A stretch of DNA of 64,000 nucleotides from Diphasiastrum complanatum (Eukaryota; Streptophyta; Lycopodiopsida; Lycopodiales; Lycopodiaceae): NCBI GenBank assembly GCA_029204225.1, contig CM055102.1, forward strand, positions 36,264,585-36,328,584, read 5' to 3'. Every line of letters starts with the position of its first letter. Position 1 is the stretch's first letter. Below are positions 1-10,492 of the stretch, in pieces. The position numbers and the translations under genes were made by a program. The notes under the pieces are model-generated. The model was not told where the DNA came from, searched no databases, and worked only from the letters and a program-made list of their open reading frames with translations.

Positions 1-1217
1 TGGAGACTGATAGCAAGTCTCTTCTTAGTGAAGGTATGTAGAGTGCTCCTGGCAGCTCTTATTGACCTGACAATGTTCGCAGTTGTAGAGTCCTGATTCC
101 CTTGACATCGTGTCGGCTCCCATCACCTAGAATCATTGCTCTGTTGTTCTGGAGTTCTCTGAAGTCGATCAAGATTATTTTGTTGCAGGTGATGTGTGAG
201 GTTGTTCATGAATCAATGACTACATTGTAGTCTCGTTCGGGGTGTAGCTTGTTGAAGCTTCATTGAATATTGTGAAAGCTTAATCACCTTTGTCTATATC
301 TTTGGACGACTCTGCAACATTTGCTTTGTCAGCTTTGTTCTTTCTTTTTGGATTGATTATGCAATCGTATTGAGAGTGCCTTTTTTCTTGCAATGCATGC
401 AAGGTATTGTTGGGTTGAACCAACATCTATTGGGTGTGTGTTCTGGTTTGTGATAGTGATCACAGAAAGAATATTGTTAATTGTCGTTGCCTCTGCTCGA
501 AGACTTTGTGTTCGTCTTGTCCAATCTGAGCTTGTTCTTGTTCTTCTTCCTTCCCTTCATGAAAAGAGCTTTCTCCTGATCACTGCTTCCTTCTTCTTCA
601 TCCCTCATCAGTCTCTCATCAGTGACAAGACTGATTACTTTGTCAAATGTCATATTTGGTAGGCTTAGTATGAGCATTTGCAATGGCTGATAGGACGCAG
701 GTAGGGACTTCATGAAGTACATCAACTATTGTGGTGTTGGGACCTGGTGTTCCTGCCCTAATGCAACGAGTTGAGCGAACATCGTTATGATCATCTCAAC
801 ATGCTGATCCAACTAGTTGCCATCCCATCTTATGGATTGCAACTGATTATGAAGATACATCACTGAAGCGGCAGTCCTCACTTCGTACTTATGCTTTAGT
901 ATTTCCCATGCTTCATGGCTGCTCTCACAGTCTTCAATTTGCATGAGTATTTCTTCGTTGATGCACAAAATGATGATCGCCATTGCACGTTTATCCTTTC
1001 TGATCCACTCAGCTCTCCTTGGGTCTCCCTCTGGAGGCTGCACCTCTGTGAGTTCGGTCACCAATCAGATGCCTTTTTAGAAGTGTTTTGATTTTGAATC
1101 TCCATACTCAGTAGTTTTCGCCATCAAGACTGATTGCTATTCTCGTCTGGATCGTTGTAGTCTTATTGTGTTTCCTAGAGAATCATTGTTCAGATATCAT
1201 GTAGTGATAACCTCATT
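1..1217 (-). mobile_element. Copia 5' part: gag and protease, decayed
   Basis: The minus strand reads from a primer site into a copia gag. Positions 1064-813 encode an ORF with WIRKDKRAMAIIILCINEEI and SSHEAWEILKHKYE. Positions 725-477 encode further gag (MTFDKVISLVTDERLM) and a basic tail. Lower coordinates reach the protease region, where the catalytic motif reads VVIDS-stop-TTSHIT: the DSGA glycine codon has become TGA. FRELQNNRAMILGDGSR follows. The element leaves the window at base 1, so integrase and RT are not seen. It is non-functional as it stands. Confidence 0.75.
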
Positions 1218-1229
1218 GCTTTGATACCA
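1218..1229 (-). other. Primer binding site of the left copia
   Basis: The minus strand reads TGGTATCAAAGC, complementary to the initiator Met-tRNA 3' end with one change from the usual TGGTATCAGAGC. It abuts the LTR end ...CGACA. Confidence 0.8.
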
Positions 1230-1340
1230 TGTCGCGAATGTGTGAATGAACCGATTATTTTTTAGTTTGAGGTATGTTTGCCCTTCGACCTTCACTTTGT
1301 TTCGTTTTTCTTCGTTTCGCTTCGTGACAAAGTTGCAGGA
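1230..1340 (-). repeat. Truncated LTR end beside the primer site
   Basis: Sequence directly outside the primer site must be the end of the 5' LTR. The outer limit is not visible, because a different copia fragment begins by about 1390. Confidence 0.45.
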
Positions 1341-1389
1341 GTTCACAATTTTTTACAGAAGCCTTCACAATATTCGATGAGGCTTCAAC

Positions 1390-1510
1390 AAGCTATATAG
1401 AGCAGGACTATGACGTAGTCATCGACTCATCAGGAGCAACCTCACACATTACCTGTGTGAAGCTTTTAGCACGTGTGAACTTCACCACACACCCTATAGG
1501 ATCTTACTGA
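1390..1510 (+). pseudogene. Copia protease fragment
   Basis: The plus strand encodes EQDYDVVIDSSGATSHITC, a copia aspartic protease active-site region with one extra Ser in DSGA. It matches the protease of the element at 1-1217 but in the opposite direction, so it is a separate truncated copy. Confidence 0.6.
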
Positions 1511-2185
1511 GGTGATGTGATTGCACAAGATTGATCAAAAAATAGTATGCTTGAAAAATCTGAGGCAAGAGCACAATGGCATACATATGATGAAAAAATC
1601 TAACTCTTCACTATGAGAAATGAATGTCAAAAATAATTCTGTATTCATTATGGAAAAAAGAGGCTGCTCTCGGGTAGAGAGAGAAAATCATACATAGAAA
1701 ACTCGAATAGAGAGAGAGAATGAGTCCAAAACACCAAAATCTCAATATTCACAATATGGCAAAACATGCCCAGCTTTTCCTACATGAGAGAGACTCGAAT
1801 TCCTACAGTGGAGTTGCATGGAAAGTTCACTTAACTGAACTAATTCACCTACAAGAGATCCACATGTGTAATTGCATGCATGTATGGTGCATGTACTGCA
1901 TGTCAACTCATAAAACTGCCTAGACATGTGTAGATCACAGAAACTACTTTGCATGTTGCATGCACTGATTGCATGTGGCTTGCATGCATACAGTAAGACT
2001 TTGCATGCTATCTAAACATCTGCATGTCATCATAATTGAACCTATCTAACTCAAATCCGAGCTACACTAGAAGGATATGTGCTCAATTCACACTCCTTAT
2101 ATGTACAACATGAAATCTAGTGGAAATTATCATGGACATGACCCCAAACTCGAGATAGGAAGATAATATTTTAATAATCTTCACA
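1500..2185 (-). repeat. LTR of a copia fragment
   Basis: After the RNase H tail a purine run TTTTAAGGAA precedes TGTGAAGATT, the likely LTR start at 2185. The block carries the phrase CTCGGGTAGAGAGAG, also found in the LTRs at 8564 and 12842, and several GCATG repeats. The outer end is an estimate. Confidence 0.45.
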
Positions 2186-2196
2186 TTCCTTAAAAT

Positions 2197-2740
2197 TTAT
2201 GTTCCTATCAACATAGATTTCGAAATTAGGCCAAGGTTAGACCTCATCTTCATAAAGACATTCTTGAATAGAGGCTTGGTGAGAAGATCTGCAACACAAT
2301 CTGAAGATGTAACATGCTCCAATGAGATCTCTCTTCCAATGACTTTTTCTCTTACAAAATGATGAGCCACTTCAATATGCTTGCTCCTTGCATGAAAGAC
2401 TGGATTATTTGCAAGAGCTTGAGCAGAAATGTTATCATTCTTGATAATTGGTAAATCTTCATCTGCATAACACTTAAGCTCCAAAAGTAGCCTTTTGATC
2501 CATAAAACCTCCTTTGTTGTAGTTGTAAGAGATTTGTATTCAGCTTCACATGATGATAAGGAAATAGTTGTCTGCTTCTTTGACTGCCAAGAAACCAAAC
2601 TTCCTCCAAGAAGTATAGTGTAAGCACTTGTGGATTTCCTATCTGCAAAATCTAAATCTGAAACAAGCAATCAAAGTCAAATCTTCTCCTTCATAGTATA
2701 GTCCATAATCCAAGGTAGAAGATATATACCTCATTAAAGG
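2197..2740 (-). pseudogene. Copia RNase H C-terminal fragment
   Basis: The minus strand encodes DRKSTSAYTILLGGSLVSW, KKQTTISLSSCEAEYKSL, TTTTKEVLWIKRLLLELK, NNPVFHARSKHIEVAHHFV and VADLLTKPLF, the copia RNase H domain. The upstream end (RYISSTLDYGLYY) is frame-shifted near 2660. No RT, integrase or gag is attached, so this is a 3' remnant with its LTR. Confidence 0.85.
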
Positions 2741-2754
2741 AGTTCTCAATATCA

Positions 2755-2865
2755 AAAAGACCCTTTGTAAAGATACTTTTATTTTTTTTCTTTAGTTTCG
2801 ACCGTCACCAAGCCCAATCAAAATGCACAGATTTGAAATCTACGTAACGTAGTTCAAATTAACTA
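2755..2865. repeat. Remnant of the MITE found at 42 kb
   Basis: This block is clearly similar to 42310-42425: ..AAAGATACTTTT.., CCCAATCAAAA, TTTGAAATCTAC and TAACGTA occur in the same order and spacing. It appears to be one end of the same mobile element. Confidence 0.55.
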
Positions 2866-3181
2866 AAAAATAAAAATGCAATATAGAAAACTTTGAAATT
2901 TGTGTCCGGGCAGCATGGACATATCCCATTGGTTTCTTCTTCCTGTCCGACACGTGCTAATCTGTCCGACGTCAATACCTCAAGTTAAATTTACTTGACT
3001 ATGCTGGTTAGTATAATGAAATTTTCTAACTATACTAGTTACAGTTATAGAAATATAGTATGTACAGTTACATAAAATATGGTATACGCAGTAACTGTGA
3101 CTATGTTGGCATTCACATTAGATTAAATGTGATACAAAAAATTGAGATTATCATATCAGAGAGATTTTTGGTGCCCAAGCT

Positions 3182-3543
3182 TTGAAAATAGCAATGGCAA
3201 GGAGACCCAGATCTACAATCGATTTTGTGAATCTTTACAATGAGAAAGATGAAGCTGATAATTGGAAGCTAACAAAATATACGAAGAACTCATGGATATT
3301 GCTGCATCCATCATCAAAGGACAATTTTCGACAAAAGAAAAGAGCAAAAATGACCTACAAATCTTATTGGAAAGCAAAAATTTTGGAGTTTAAGACTACC
3401 CTGGGAGGTCAATCGATATCAGAAGTCTTAGTGCAACATGTATATATGCATTCAGAAATCAAAGTACATGATAATAATCCTCATGATCATCAAAAATGTA
3501 ATTGTAAGTATATCAAAACATATGCACTCTACAGCAATCATAG
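3182..3543 (+). pseudogene. Family D copy 1, putative first exon
   Basis: Not recognised. An ORF with a basic N-terminal part (MARRPRSTIDFVNLYNEKDE) and many Lys, Trp and Tyr residues. It ends near AATCATAG|GTGATT, a plausible donor. Its last bases are also present just upstream of copy 2 near 20990, so at least the end of this exon belongs to the repeated family. Function unknown. Confidence 0.4.
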
Positions 3544-3611
3544 GTGATTTCCTTTATTGATGCTCTTCAGATTATGATGTAAATGCTTAAACATTTTTTT
3601 TTTTCTTTCGG

Positions 3612-4391
3612 ATTTATATCCATCATGCATAAGTGATTGGGAGCCCGCACAATCACTTGCAGGAATATTAGACGTGATTCACTCTGATGTTGGAAAGCTG
3701 CAATACAGAGGAAGAAGTCCAAAGGAACTTTTAGATTGTGGTATCTATTTTTATGAATCTTTATATACGCCACAAATAGATGGAGGTTTTGGCAAGCTCA
3801 AAGCAAATCCATTGCCTAGTTTTCAAAGTGATAAGTGGCCTACTCCTGACAACATTGTTTCTGAATCCTTGAGATGCAAGCTACTCATTGATATTAGAAA
3901 TGCTATGAAGATAAGCACAGGCTCGAAAATTGTTCACCTAAGTTGGTTTATCTCATTGCATATATTTGTTGATTTTTTCTCGAGTGCTAGTGTTTGTAGG
4001 ACAACAACTTTATTTGTTTGCAAGGATTTATCAGATGAGACTTTGTCAGATCTCATGGATCAAGGCTGGGATAGTAAAACAAATAATGACATAGAATGCA
4101 GGATTAAAAAGTCCTCAATGATCTTTCCTATCATATCAAAAAGCAAATGCTCAGTCTCACATTTAGCTATCGGAGATACAAGAAAATTGAATGTACATGG
4201 CTACCACTGGATCAAGACTTTGAACTAAATGGTCACACAAACCGAATGGAGATAAGCATTATCTACAATGAGGAATATTTGACTATGGTTGAGGTGGAAG
4301 AGCATTGGAAGCTTGATTTTATCATAACAGAGCTCATGCTATTACAAACCAATCTACCAACATATTTCAGATTTATCATCACCGGAAGACT
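3612..4391 (+). pseudogene. Family D copy 1, main exon
   Basis: Not recognised. The reading frame includes DWEPAQSLAGILDVIHSDVG, KLQYRGRSPKELLDCGIYFY, MKISTGSKIVHLSWFISLH, TTTLFVCKDLSDETLSDLMD and QGWDSKTNNDIECRIKK. One frameshift near 4140 leads into LPLDQDFELNGHTNRMEISI and VEVEEHWKLDFIITELMLLQ. The exon ends AGACTC|GTAAGT. At the left edge copy 2 has a good TTTCTTTTAG acceptor, while this copy has TTTCTTTCGG, so the site is lost here. Amino-acid similarity to copy 2 stays in frame for about 100 residues, which suggests past protein-level selection. No catalytic motif was identified. Confidence 0.5.
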
Positions 4392-4492
4392 CGTAAGTAC
4401 TTTATGTTTATTGCCATTTCAAAATAGAACAAAATAATAGAAAATGTCATCATTTACAATTGCACATTCACTAATATTTGCCATGTCACAGA

Positions 4493-4575
4493 TGCGAAAA
4501 AGACAGGGGCTGATAACGTGCTGCAAAGATCTACCTAGAACAATCACCATTCTGGAGAACAATAATTTCAAATAA
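4493..4575 (+). pseudogene. Family D copy 1, last exon
   Basis: After the acceptor CATGTCACAG the frame continues MRKRQGLITCCKDLPRTITI LENNNFK and stops. The same segment is present in copy 3 near 23516-23590. Downstream non-coding sequence to about 4790 (CATTCAATAAATGAAAGCCC..) is shared with copy 3, so the repeat runs past the stop. Confidence 0.45.
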
Positions 4576-4805
4576 ACTTTAGTAAAAATCTGTGTATACA
4601 CTCTTTCATTCAATAAATGAAAGCCCAAGTTGGGCATCTGTACATGTATTTTGTGCTCCCAAATTCATAAACTAGAGCAGCATTTGATATTTCAATGTAT
4701 ATTTTTCTACGAAGTCTATACATGTATTTTTGTTCTATGCTATCTATATTTCCGTTGACAATGCCAATGTTAATGCATAAAATAGCACGAAGCATTTAAT
4801 ATATC

Positions 4806-5481
4806 TTACTTCGTATGATAAGATATGAGCAGATACTTTGTTGCTGGTGTGAATCCACTTGTCATACACTGTGACAATGTGTCATTGTTCTCCTTGAAGG
4901 CCTTAAGCAGAAAGTTACTCAGCACCAGCAACTCATTTGATGAATATCTTGCAATGTCATATTGCAAGAGTATGAGCCCGGACTCTATCACAAGATTACT
5001 GATAGGAGCCCATCTGACTTTGAGATCCAAGCAATCTATAACTCTAAAATTAAAACTAAAATTAGCTTCATCTAGTCTAAAGCAAAAAGGAGTACCAATA
5101 GTATCTATAGCATCAGATATGTCTTTCTCAAATTTAAGTTTCAGACAACACGCATCCTCGTTCCAAAGGGACAGTGGACTGGGCCACTATCTTAGGCATT
5201 TCCTAAAGAATGAGATCTGTATTACTCATTCCAAGCTGAGCCCAGTTGGGGAGAGTCTTATAATGGCAGTTAAAGCTTTATCATTTTACCTAGGAGGACA
5301 TAAATTTGTTAAGACGAATAAGATCATTTTTGTCAAAAGATCTTATGTTTTGAACATTTTAGGCTTTACTGATGAGAATGTTCCTTTAAGAAGCTCCCAC
5401 TATTCATTGTATTCTACTTATATTGAGCTTAGTGGAAATAAGGATAATGCACATCTATTAGATGCATACGCTAGCAGATAA
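4806..5481. other. Ambiguous open frames on both strands
   Basis: The plus strand is open for 218 codons (4825-5481). The minus strand is open for about 125 codons ending at 4806, with a natural-looking composition (KFEKDISDAIDTIGTPFCF, RLDEANFSFNFRVIDCLDL). I recognise neither. The minus frame lies downstream of and in the same direction as unit E at 5983-7640, so it may be a 3' exon of that unit; this is inference. Confidence 0.3.
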
Positions 5482-5982
5482 TTTCTTCATGACAATACTG
5501 CCATAGAATCTGATACAAGATATGATGATGAATAGTTGACACTTTGTATTTTGGTATAATACAATCAATACATTTGCATTGGGTATTTCTCCTCTCTTGT
5601 TCAATGAATTTGCAAAGCAATTCTGAACATGTCATGATTTGAAGACAACGATGATTTTCTACTCATCAATTATCTAATTTTCTCTTCCTATATGAACTTG
5701 CATGCTTTTCTAAACTTGTTGTATTGTGTGGACTTTGTTATATGTCGAATCTGAACTCTGTGGTAGAACCACTGAAACAATTGACAAATGTAGTTTCATT
5801 TTTCATTGGTCCTCCATGTTGTGTATTTCGATGAAATGTTGCTCGTGCTTGCCAGTGTGACTTCTCCATCCCTTGTGATGACCATACACTCAAGCTTCCA
5901 TATGTATTTGCAAAAAATGCTGTACGATTTCTTAGTATGTGCTGCACATGTCAAAATCATAATGTTAGTCTTATGTTTGGAT

Positions 5983-7640
5983 CTAAATATATATGAAAAT
6001 TTGAAAGCATTTTGAAAATTTTATACTAACCATGTAATGAGTGATGTGATCTTCTCCCCATGCTTTTGATACTGCATGAACAAACTCGATAGAAGTCCTT
6101 TGGACAGCTTTCTTATCAATATCAGAGTATTTTTCTTTTCTTAAAATAGCAATCATACTATCAAGCTTTTTCCATACATCAACTTTTAGTACTCTGGTTT
6201 TGCCGTCTTTCTCGAAGTCCTGAGACAACAATAATATCTGTCCAGACTGAGTGTTGAATATTAGAAGCCTTACCAGTATGATTTGATAGAAAATGACGTG
6301 CTTTTGCTCCTCCTATGCTTGGCTTAGTTGGCATGTTCCCATTCTTTCCTGAAAGCTTTTCATCTTTTTGAATTTTGACATGTTCTTTATGGAGTCATGC
6401 TTTTGATAAAACACCTTCTAATCGAGAGATAGCTTCCTTTGCTAATGATGCTGGCTTAGTATTCCAAGCAAAAACTATATGAAGATAAATGATCTTTTCT
6501 ATTAATCTAACTTCTGCATGAAGAGTGCAAACATGCACATTTTTTAAGGGGATAGGCAGCACAGTCTTCCAGTTTGAATATGCATATTCTCTAGTAATTC
6601 ATGTACTCCTAGTTACATCTTTTGCCATTTTCATGCAGTACAAACAAGGGTGTTTTGATGTAGCACCGTGAGAGACATTATACATACATTTCAATGTTTT
6701 CAAATCACCTGCTAAGTGCCATTCAACATTGAAGTCTCCAACTCCTGGAACATTGAGAAGTCTTCCATCCATATGGTCCTTGATGATCCTAGGATAAGAT
6801 GTCCTTGAGAATATCCATGATAATATATCATGATCCTCTTTCAGCACCTGTCCAAAGAATTAATCAGACTTAGTTTACAATGTATTAATACGTTCTCTGT
6901 TTGTGATAGAGCACCATTCATGAGAGTTATACTAACCCTCTCCATCTTCTGCCCTTTCACAATTTCTGACTCATCTAACTTAAGTACTATGATTATTTTG
7001 CCATTCACCTTTTCATAGGTTATATCATAGAATGTGACTATGTATCTCAGCAAGTAATTTAGATCAACAAATAAATTGTTTAATGAATGATAGAATATTG
7101 ATCTTCCATCAATTTCATACACCTCCTCAATATGAAATGGAGTTCTAGTGATCTTATGCATACCTATGTTTAATGTATCTCTCTCTTTCTTCAAGTGATA
7201 TGTCCTAGGGATTAGGACTTTTCTAATTTAAACTTGCTTAAGCTTCTCTAATTAGTTTAAATATTGTTGCATATGCTTCACTGCTAATACCTGCAAAATC
7301 ACAAGCACCCTGAACTATAGTCTTATCTAAAAAAATTTGAATGTCCACCATCAAAGACTCTGCTATTTTACAATTTACATTTGAAATCCTATTGTTCATC
7401 ATGATACGCTCAGTGGATTTGCAAGTCAATATTGTGCCCAATGACATTCATAGTGAAGCATTGTCTTTAATATTCCGAGGAGCTACTAATGCAGATTTGC
7501 AAAAAAAATAGATAGTTAACAGAATATCACCATAGCTGAAATTAAATTCAAATGTCATTGAAAATGAGCTCTCAAAAGTGTTCACTATGGAGGATTGGAT
7601 ACATAGAAAAGCCTCTTCCTCTCTAAAGTTAGGTGAATTT
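5983..7640 (-). pseudogene. Unit E: transposase-like multi-exon coding unit, decayed
   Basis: On the minus strand a series of frames can be followed. 7640-7240 holds FSMTFEFNFSYGDILLTIYF and GACDFAGISSEAYATIFKLI. 7194-6960 holds NNLFVDLNYLLRYIVTFYDI and KIIIVLKLDESEIVKGQKME. 6847-6600 holds VEWHLAGDLKTLKCMYNVSH then GATSKHPCLYCMKMAKD. 6560-6270 holds YPLKNVHVCTLHAEVRLIEK. 6231-6040 holds DVWKKLDSMIAILRKEKYSD and AWGEDHITHYM. A GTTAGT-to-ACAG intron removes 6930-6848, and GTTAGT follows ..THYM. The Asp-containing strand, the GDLK..CLYC motif and the later helical part resemble an uncharacterised transposon-type protein family I recall from cnidarians and fungi; this is from memory and unverified. 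Several stops and at least two frameshifts mark decay. Confidence 0.45.
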
Positions 7641-7739
7641 ATAGCATGTAATAAGGAATTTGATTGGCTTTCTTGCTCTAATTTTCCATTCTAGCCTCAT
7701 TCCTAGAGTATTGCCATATTGGTGCCTAGTTGGTCAACC

Positions 7740-7942
7740 TACTCCATAAATCTATCAATTATGTCCTATAAAGTAGGAATCACTACCAAATAAACTTGAT
7801 CAAATTTACAAACATGATCTAACATACCCTAGTGTGTATTCCCATGTGGCACCATGGCCTCACACATGTGGGACCCACCTACGTACATTTTACTTGGGTT
7901 TGATCAAGCTAGATTTGCCAATTTTTGGCAATTTCTCACAAC
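7740..7942 (-). repeat. Truncated LTR remnant
   Basis: The block ends GCAATTTCTCACA, the same edge as the LTR at 8564-9384, and carries CACACATGTGGG. It abuts the RT fragment that begins at 7943. No matching start or target duplication was found. Confidence 0.35.
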
Positions 7943-8563
7943 TTGTTGATGAGACAAAAAGTGCTTTAGGTAGTAATTTCAAAATGCAAGATCTAGGTGA
8001 GCTTCACTACATCTTAGTCCTAGAAGTAGATCTTTTTCAAGATCATGCATTATTATTAGTCAATCTAGATACGCTCTCTCTATGCTTAAGAAATTTCATA
8101 TGGAAAATTGTAGGAGGATTGATACTCCCATGGAGCATGTTGTAAAATATCCTATCAAAGGGGGTGAAAGATCCTTTGAAGACATCACCCTTTATAGGAG
8201 TCTTACTGGTTCCCTTATATGGTTGACAATTACTAGGCCCGATTTGAGCTTTAATGTGCATAAATTGAGTCAATTCATGCAAGATCCAAAGATTTGCCTT
8301 TGGAAATCGGCCAAACGGACCTTGAGATATGTATCTTCTACACTTGATTTTGGATTATTTTACAAAAGTGAAGATCTATCAATGGTTTCCTACTCGTATT
8401 TGGACTTTGCAAGTGACAAGGTGGATAGGAAGTCTACTAGTTCTTTCACCATCTTTATTGGAGGCAATCTTGTGTCATGGTAATCCAAGAAACAAGAAAC
8501 AATATCATTACCTTTATGTGAGGCCGAGACCAAGGCCCTTACAACTACTACTAAAGATGTTTT
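7943..8563 (+). pseudogene. Old copia F, RT end and RNase H, left half
   Basis: The frame encodes LVDETKSALGSNFKMQDLGE, then after a frameshift near 8060 SFEDITLYRSLTGSLIWLTI, TRPDLSFNVHKLSQFMQD and DKVDRKSTSSFTIFIGGNLV. A stop follows SW at 8482, and reading resumes with SKKQETISL up to KDV at 8563. There the younger LTR element interrupts the RNase H codon series, which continues at 13661 as LWIKKLLMELK. Confidence 0.85.
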
Positions 8564-9384
8564 TGTTGAATTTCACACGTGTGGATTGTCCACTACATGT
8601 ACTTGTGATCTCCTAAGGTGTGTAGATGCACCAAGATCAAGACTAGATTGAGATTCAAGATCTATCTTTGATTCTATGGCAAAAACACACTACTACATGC
8701 ATTCAATCACTTACAACTCTCACTCACACGTGTGGGAAGTGTTCCAAAAGAATTCTAAGTAAAAAACAAGCTGCTCTCCTTGGGTAGAGAGAGAAAAACC
8801 ATCAAGAGCTCTCGGGTAGAGAGAGAAAGCTAGAAATTCAATGACACTCAAAATCCACTCAATCTCAAAATCAATTAGATCCAAAAGGAGGAGTACAATG
8901 ATACTAATAGATTCATGAGCTACCACTATGCTTAACTATGATTGGATCACACTTTGCCACCTCTTAATCCTATTGGACCATTGATCCATGCACCTCTAAA
9001 TTCTATTGGACTATATTTAAGCACACCTCAATTTTCTATTGGACCTCACAAGGTTCCACCTCTAAATCCTATTGGACCTCTTAAGCTTCATCAAACAAAA
9101 GCATGACACTTGTCTACACTCTAATTGGCACAAGTTTGGCTCTATTTTGGCTCAATATTGGCATTACAAGTGGAAATGGATAATTTGCCATCTATGCCAA
9201 ATTTGACCCTATCAACATCCTACACCTAAATGCTTGACTATGAAATTCTATGAGACCCCTATATCAAACATTTTGATTTACTTTACAATTCTCCACACGT
9301 GGGAACATCCTCCACACATGTGATATTCACTTACAAACTTCTATCATAAAAAATACCAAGCTAGATTTTTGCCAATTTCTCACA
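8564..9384 (-). repeat. 3' LTR of the gag-only element
   Basis: On its own strand it starts TGTGAGAAATTGGC and ends GTGAAATTCAACA. It has several CACACGTGTG-type palindromes and two CGGGTAGAGAGAG-like phrases. 821 bp. Confidence 0.9.
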
Positions 9385-9396
9385 CTCCTCCTCAAA
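9385..9396 (-). other. Polypurine tract of the gag-only element
   Basis: Minus strand TTTGAGGAGGAG just before the 3' LTR, the site where plus-strand DNA synthesis would start. Confidence 0.8.
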
Positions 9397-10489
9397 AAGT
9401 AGCTTGGAAAGGTACTAGATCACTTGAGAAGTTTGTAAATATTTTTGAGTGGATCCTTTGGTATGCATAAGAAGTGAAGATCAGCCAAGGGATCCATCAT
9501 AGCAGCACCCTCACCATATCCATGATAAGATCTCTTTGGTAGAGATCTCTTGCCAATGCCTTTGAAGAGTGCTCCACCAATATGCCACTATTATCATGGG
9601 CTTCCTCCATGCTTGATGATGATTTTTGCCTTGAAAGTTCCACTTGCATGATGGATGCACCATAAATAGAGAAATCTGAGGCTTCCAAGCCTCATAAGGA
9701 TCATGGAGATCAAGATCATAAGATGTGAAACAATGATGATTATCAAGATTATGCTTTCTAGCTTGACTAGTCCACATACAATGAACTATATCCATGATGG
9801 ATCTAATCTTGATATCAAAGACTATCTTGATCTTTTTTAGGCTAGTTACTCTCTCAAGGATGTAAGTGTCCACTTTGGATGCTTCACTTAATCTCAAGAG
9901 GAGTTTACAATTTGCCTCAAAACATGTGAGAACATGATTTTCAAAAAAAGTGAGTACCAAGCTCAATCTTGTTCTTACTAGAACCAAGAGTATACTTTTG
10001 ACAATACAATATCTTGCTTTCAAAAAGTATTGGAAACACATCTAAGTCAATAATGACAAGAAACATGTCCATACCATAAGCATCATACAAAACTAGTATA
10101 GCTTTTCTTGAACTTTGAGATCCAAAAAATTCAATGAAGCAAGAGAGCATTTCAAGCAAAGGAAGAGAATCATATATGAATGTGTTGTAGTAGATACAAC
10201 ATGAAAGATGCCCCTCTTTGCCATGTAAGGTGAGCCATAAAGACTCGGCCATGCATCTTGAAGGTCTTCTTGAAATCATATGAAGAAGAAACTCCTCCTC
10301 ACACATTGGCCCCATCATAACTTGAATACCTTCAAAAAGGATAACTTGTGATGCTTCTTGAGAAGCCTTGATCTCGGCCACTTCCAAGATTGAATCTTCA
10401 TGCAATATGACATCTCTATTCACGATCACATTTGAAATAGAGAGTGTAAAGACACTAAAGGCCTCCTTGATGGATGAGTATCCAATCAT
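9397..10489 (-). pseudogene. Integrase tail and unassigned 3' region of the gag-only element
   Basis: The first 60 codons (GYSSIKEAFSVFTLSISNVI, NRDVILHEDSILEV) match the copia integrase C-terminus. The rest, to the purine tract, shows no RT or RNase H motif in any frame I read. I do not recognise it. Confidence 0.5.
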
Positions 10490-10492
10490 GAT

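Noticed and set aside
3182-7640. D copy 1 and unit E as one two-gene transposon
   Set aside because: Attractive because they converge, but the other two D copies have no E sequence nearby and no common inverted ends were found.
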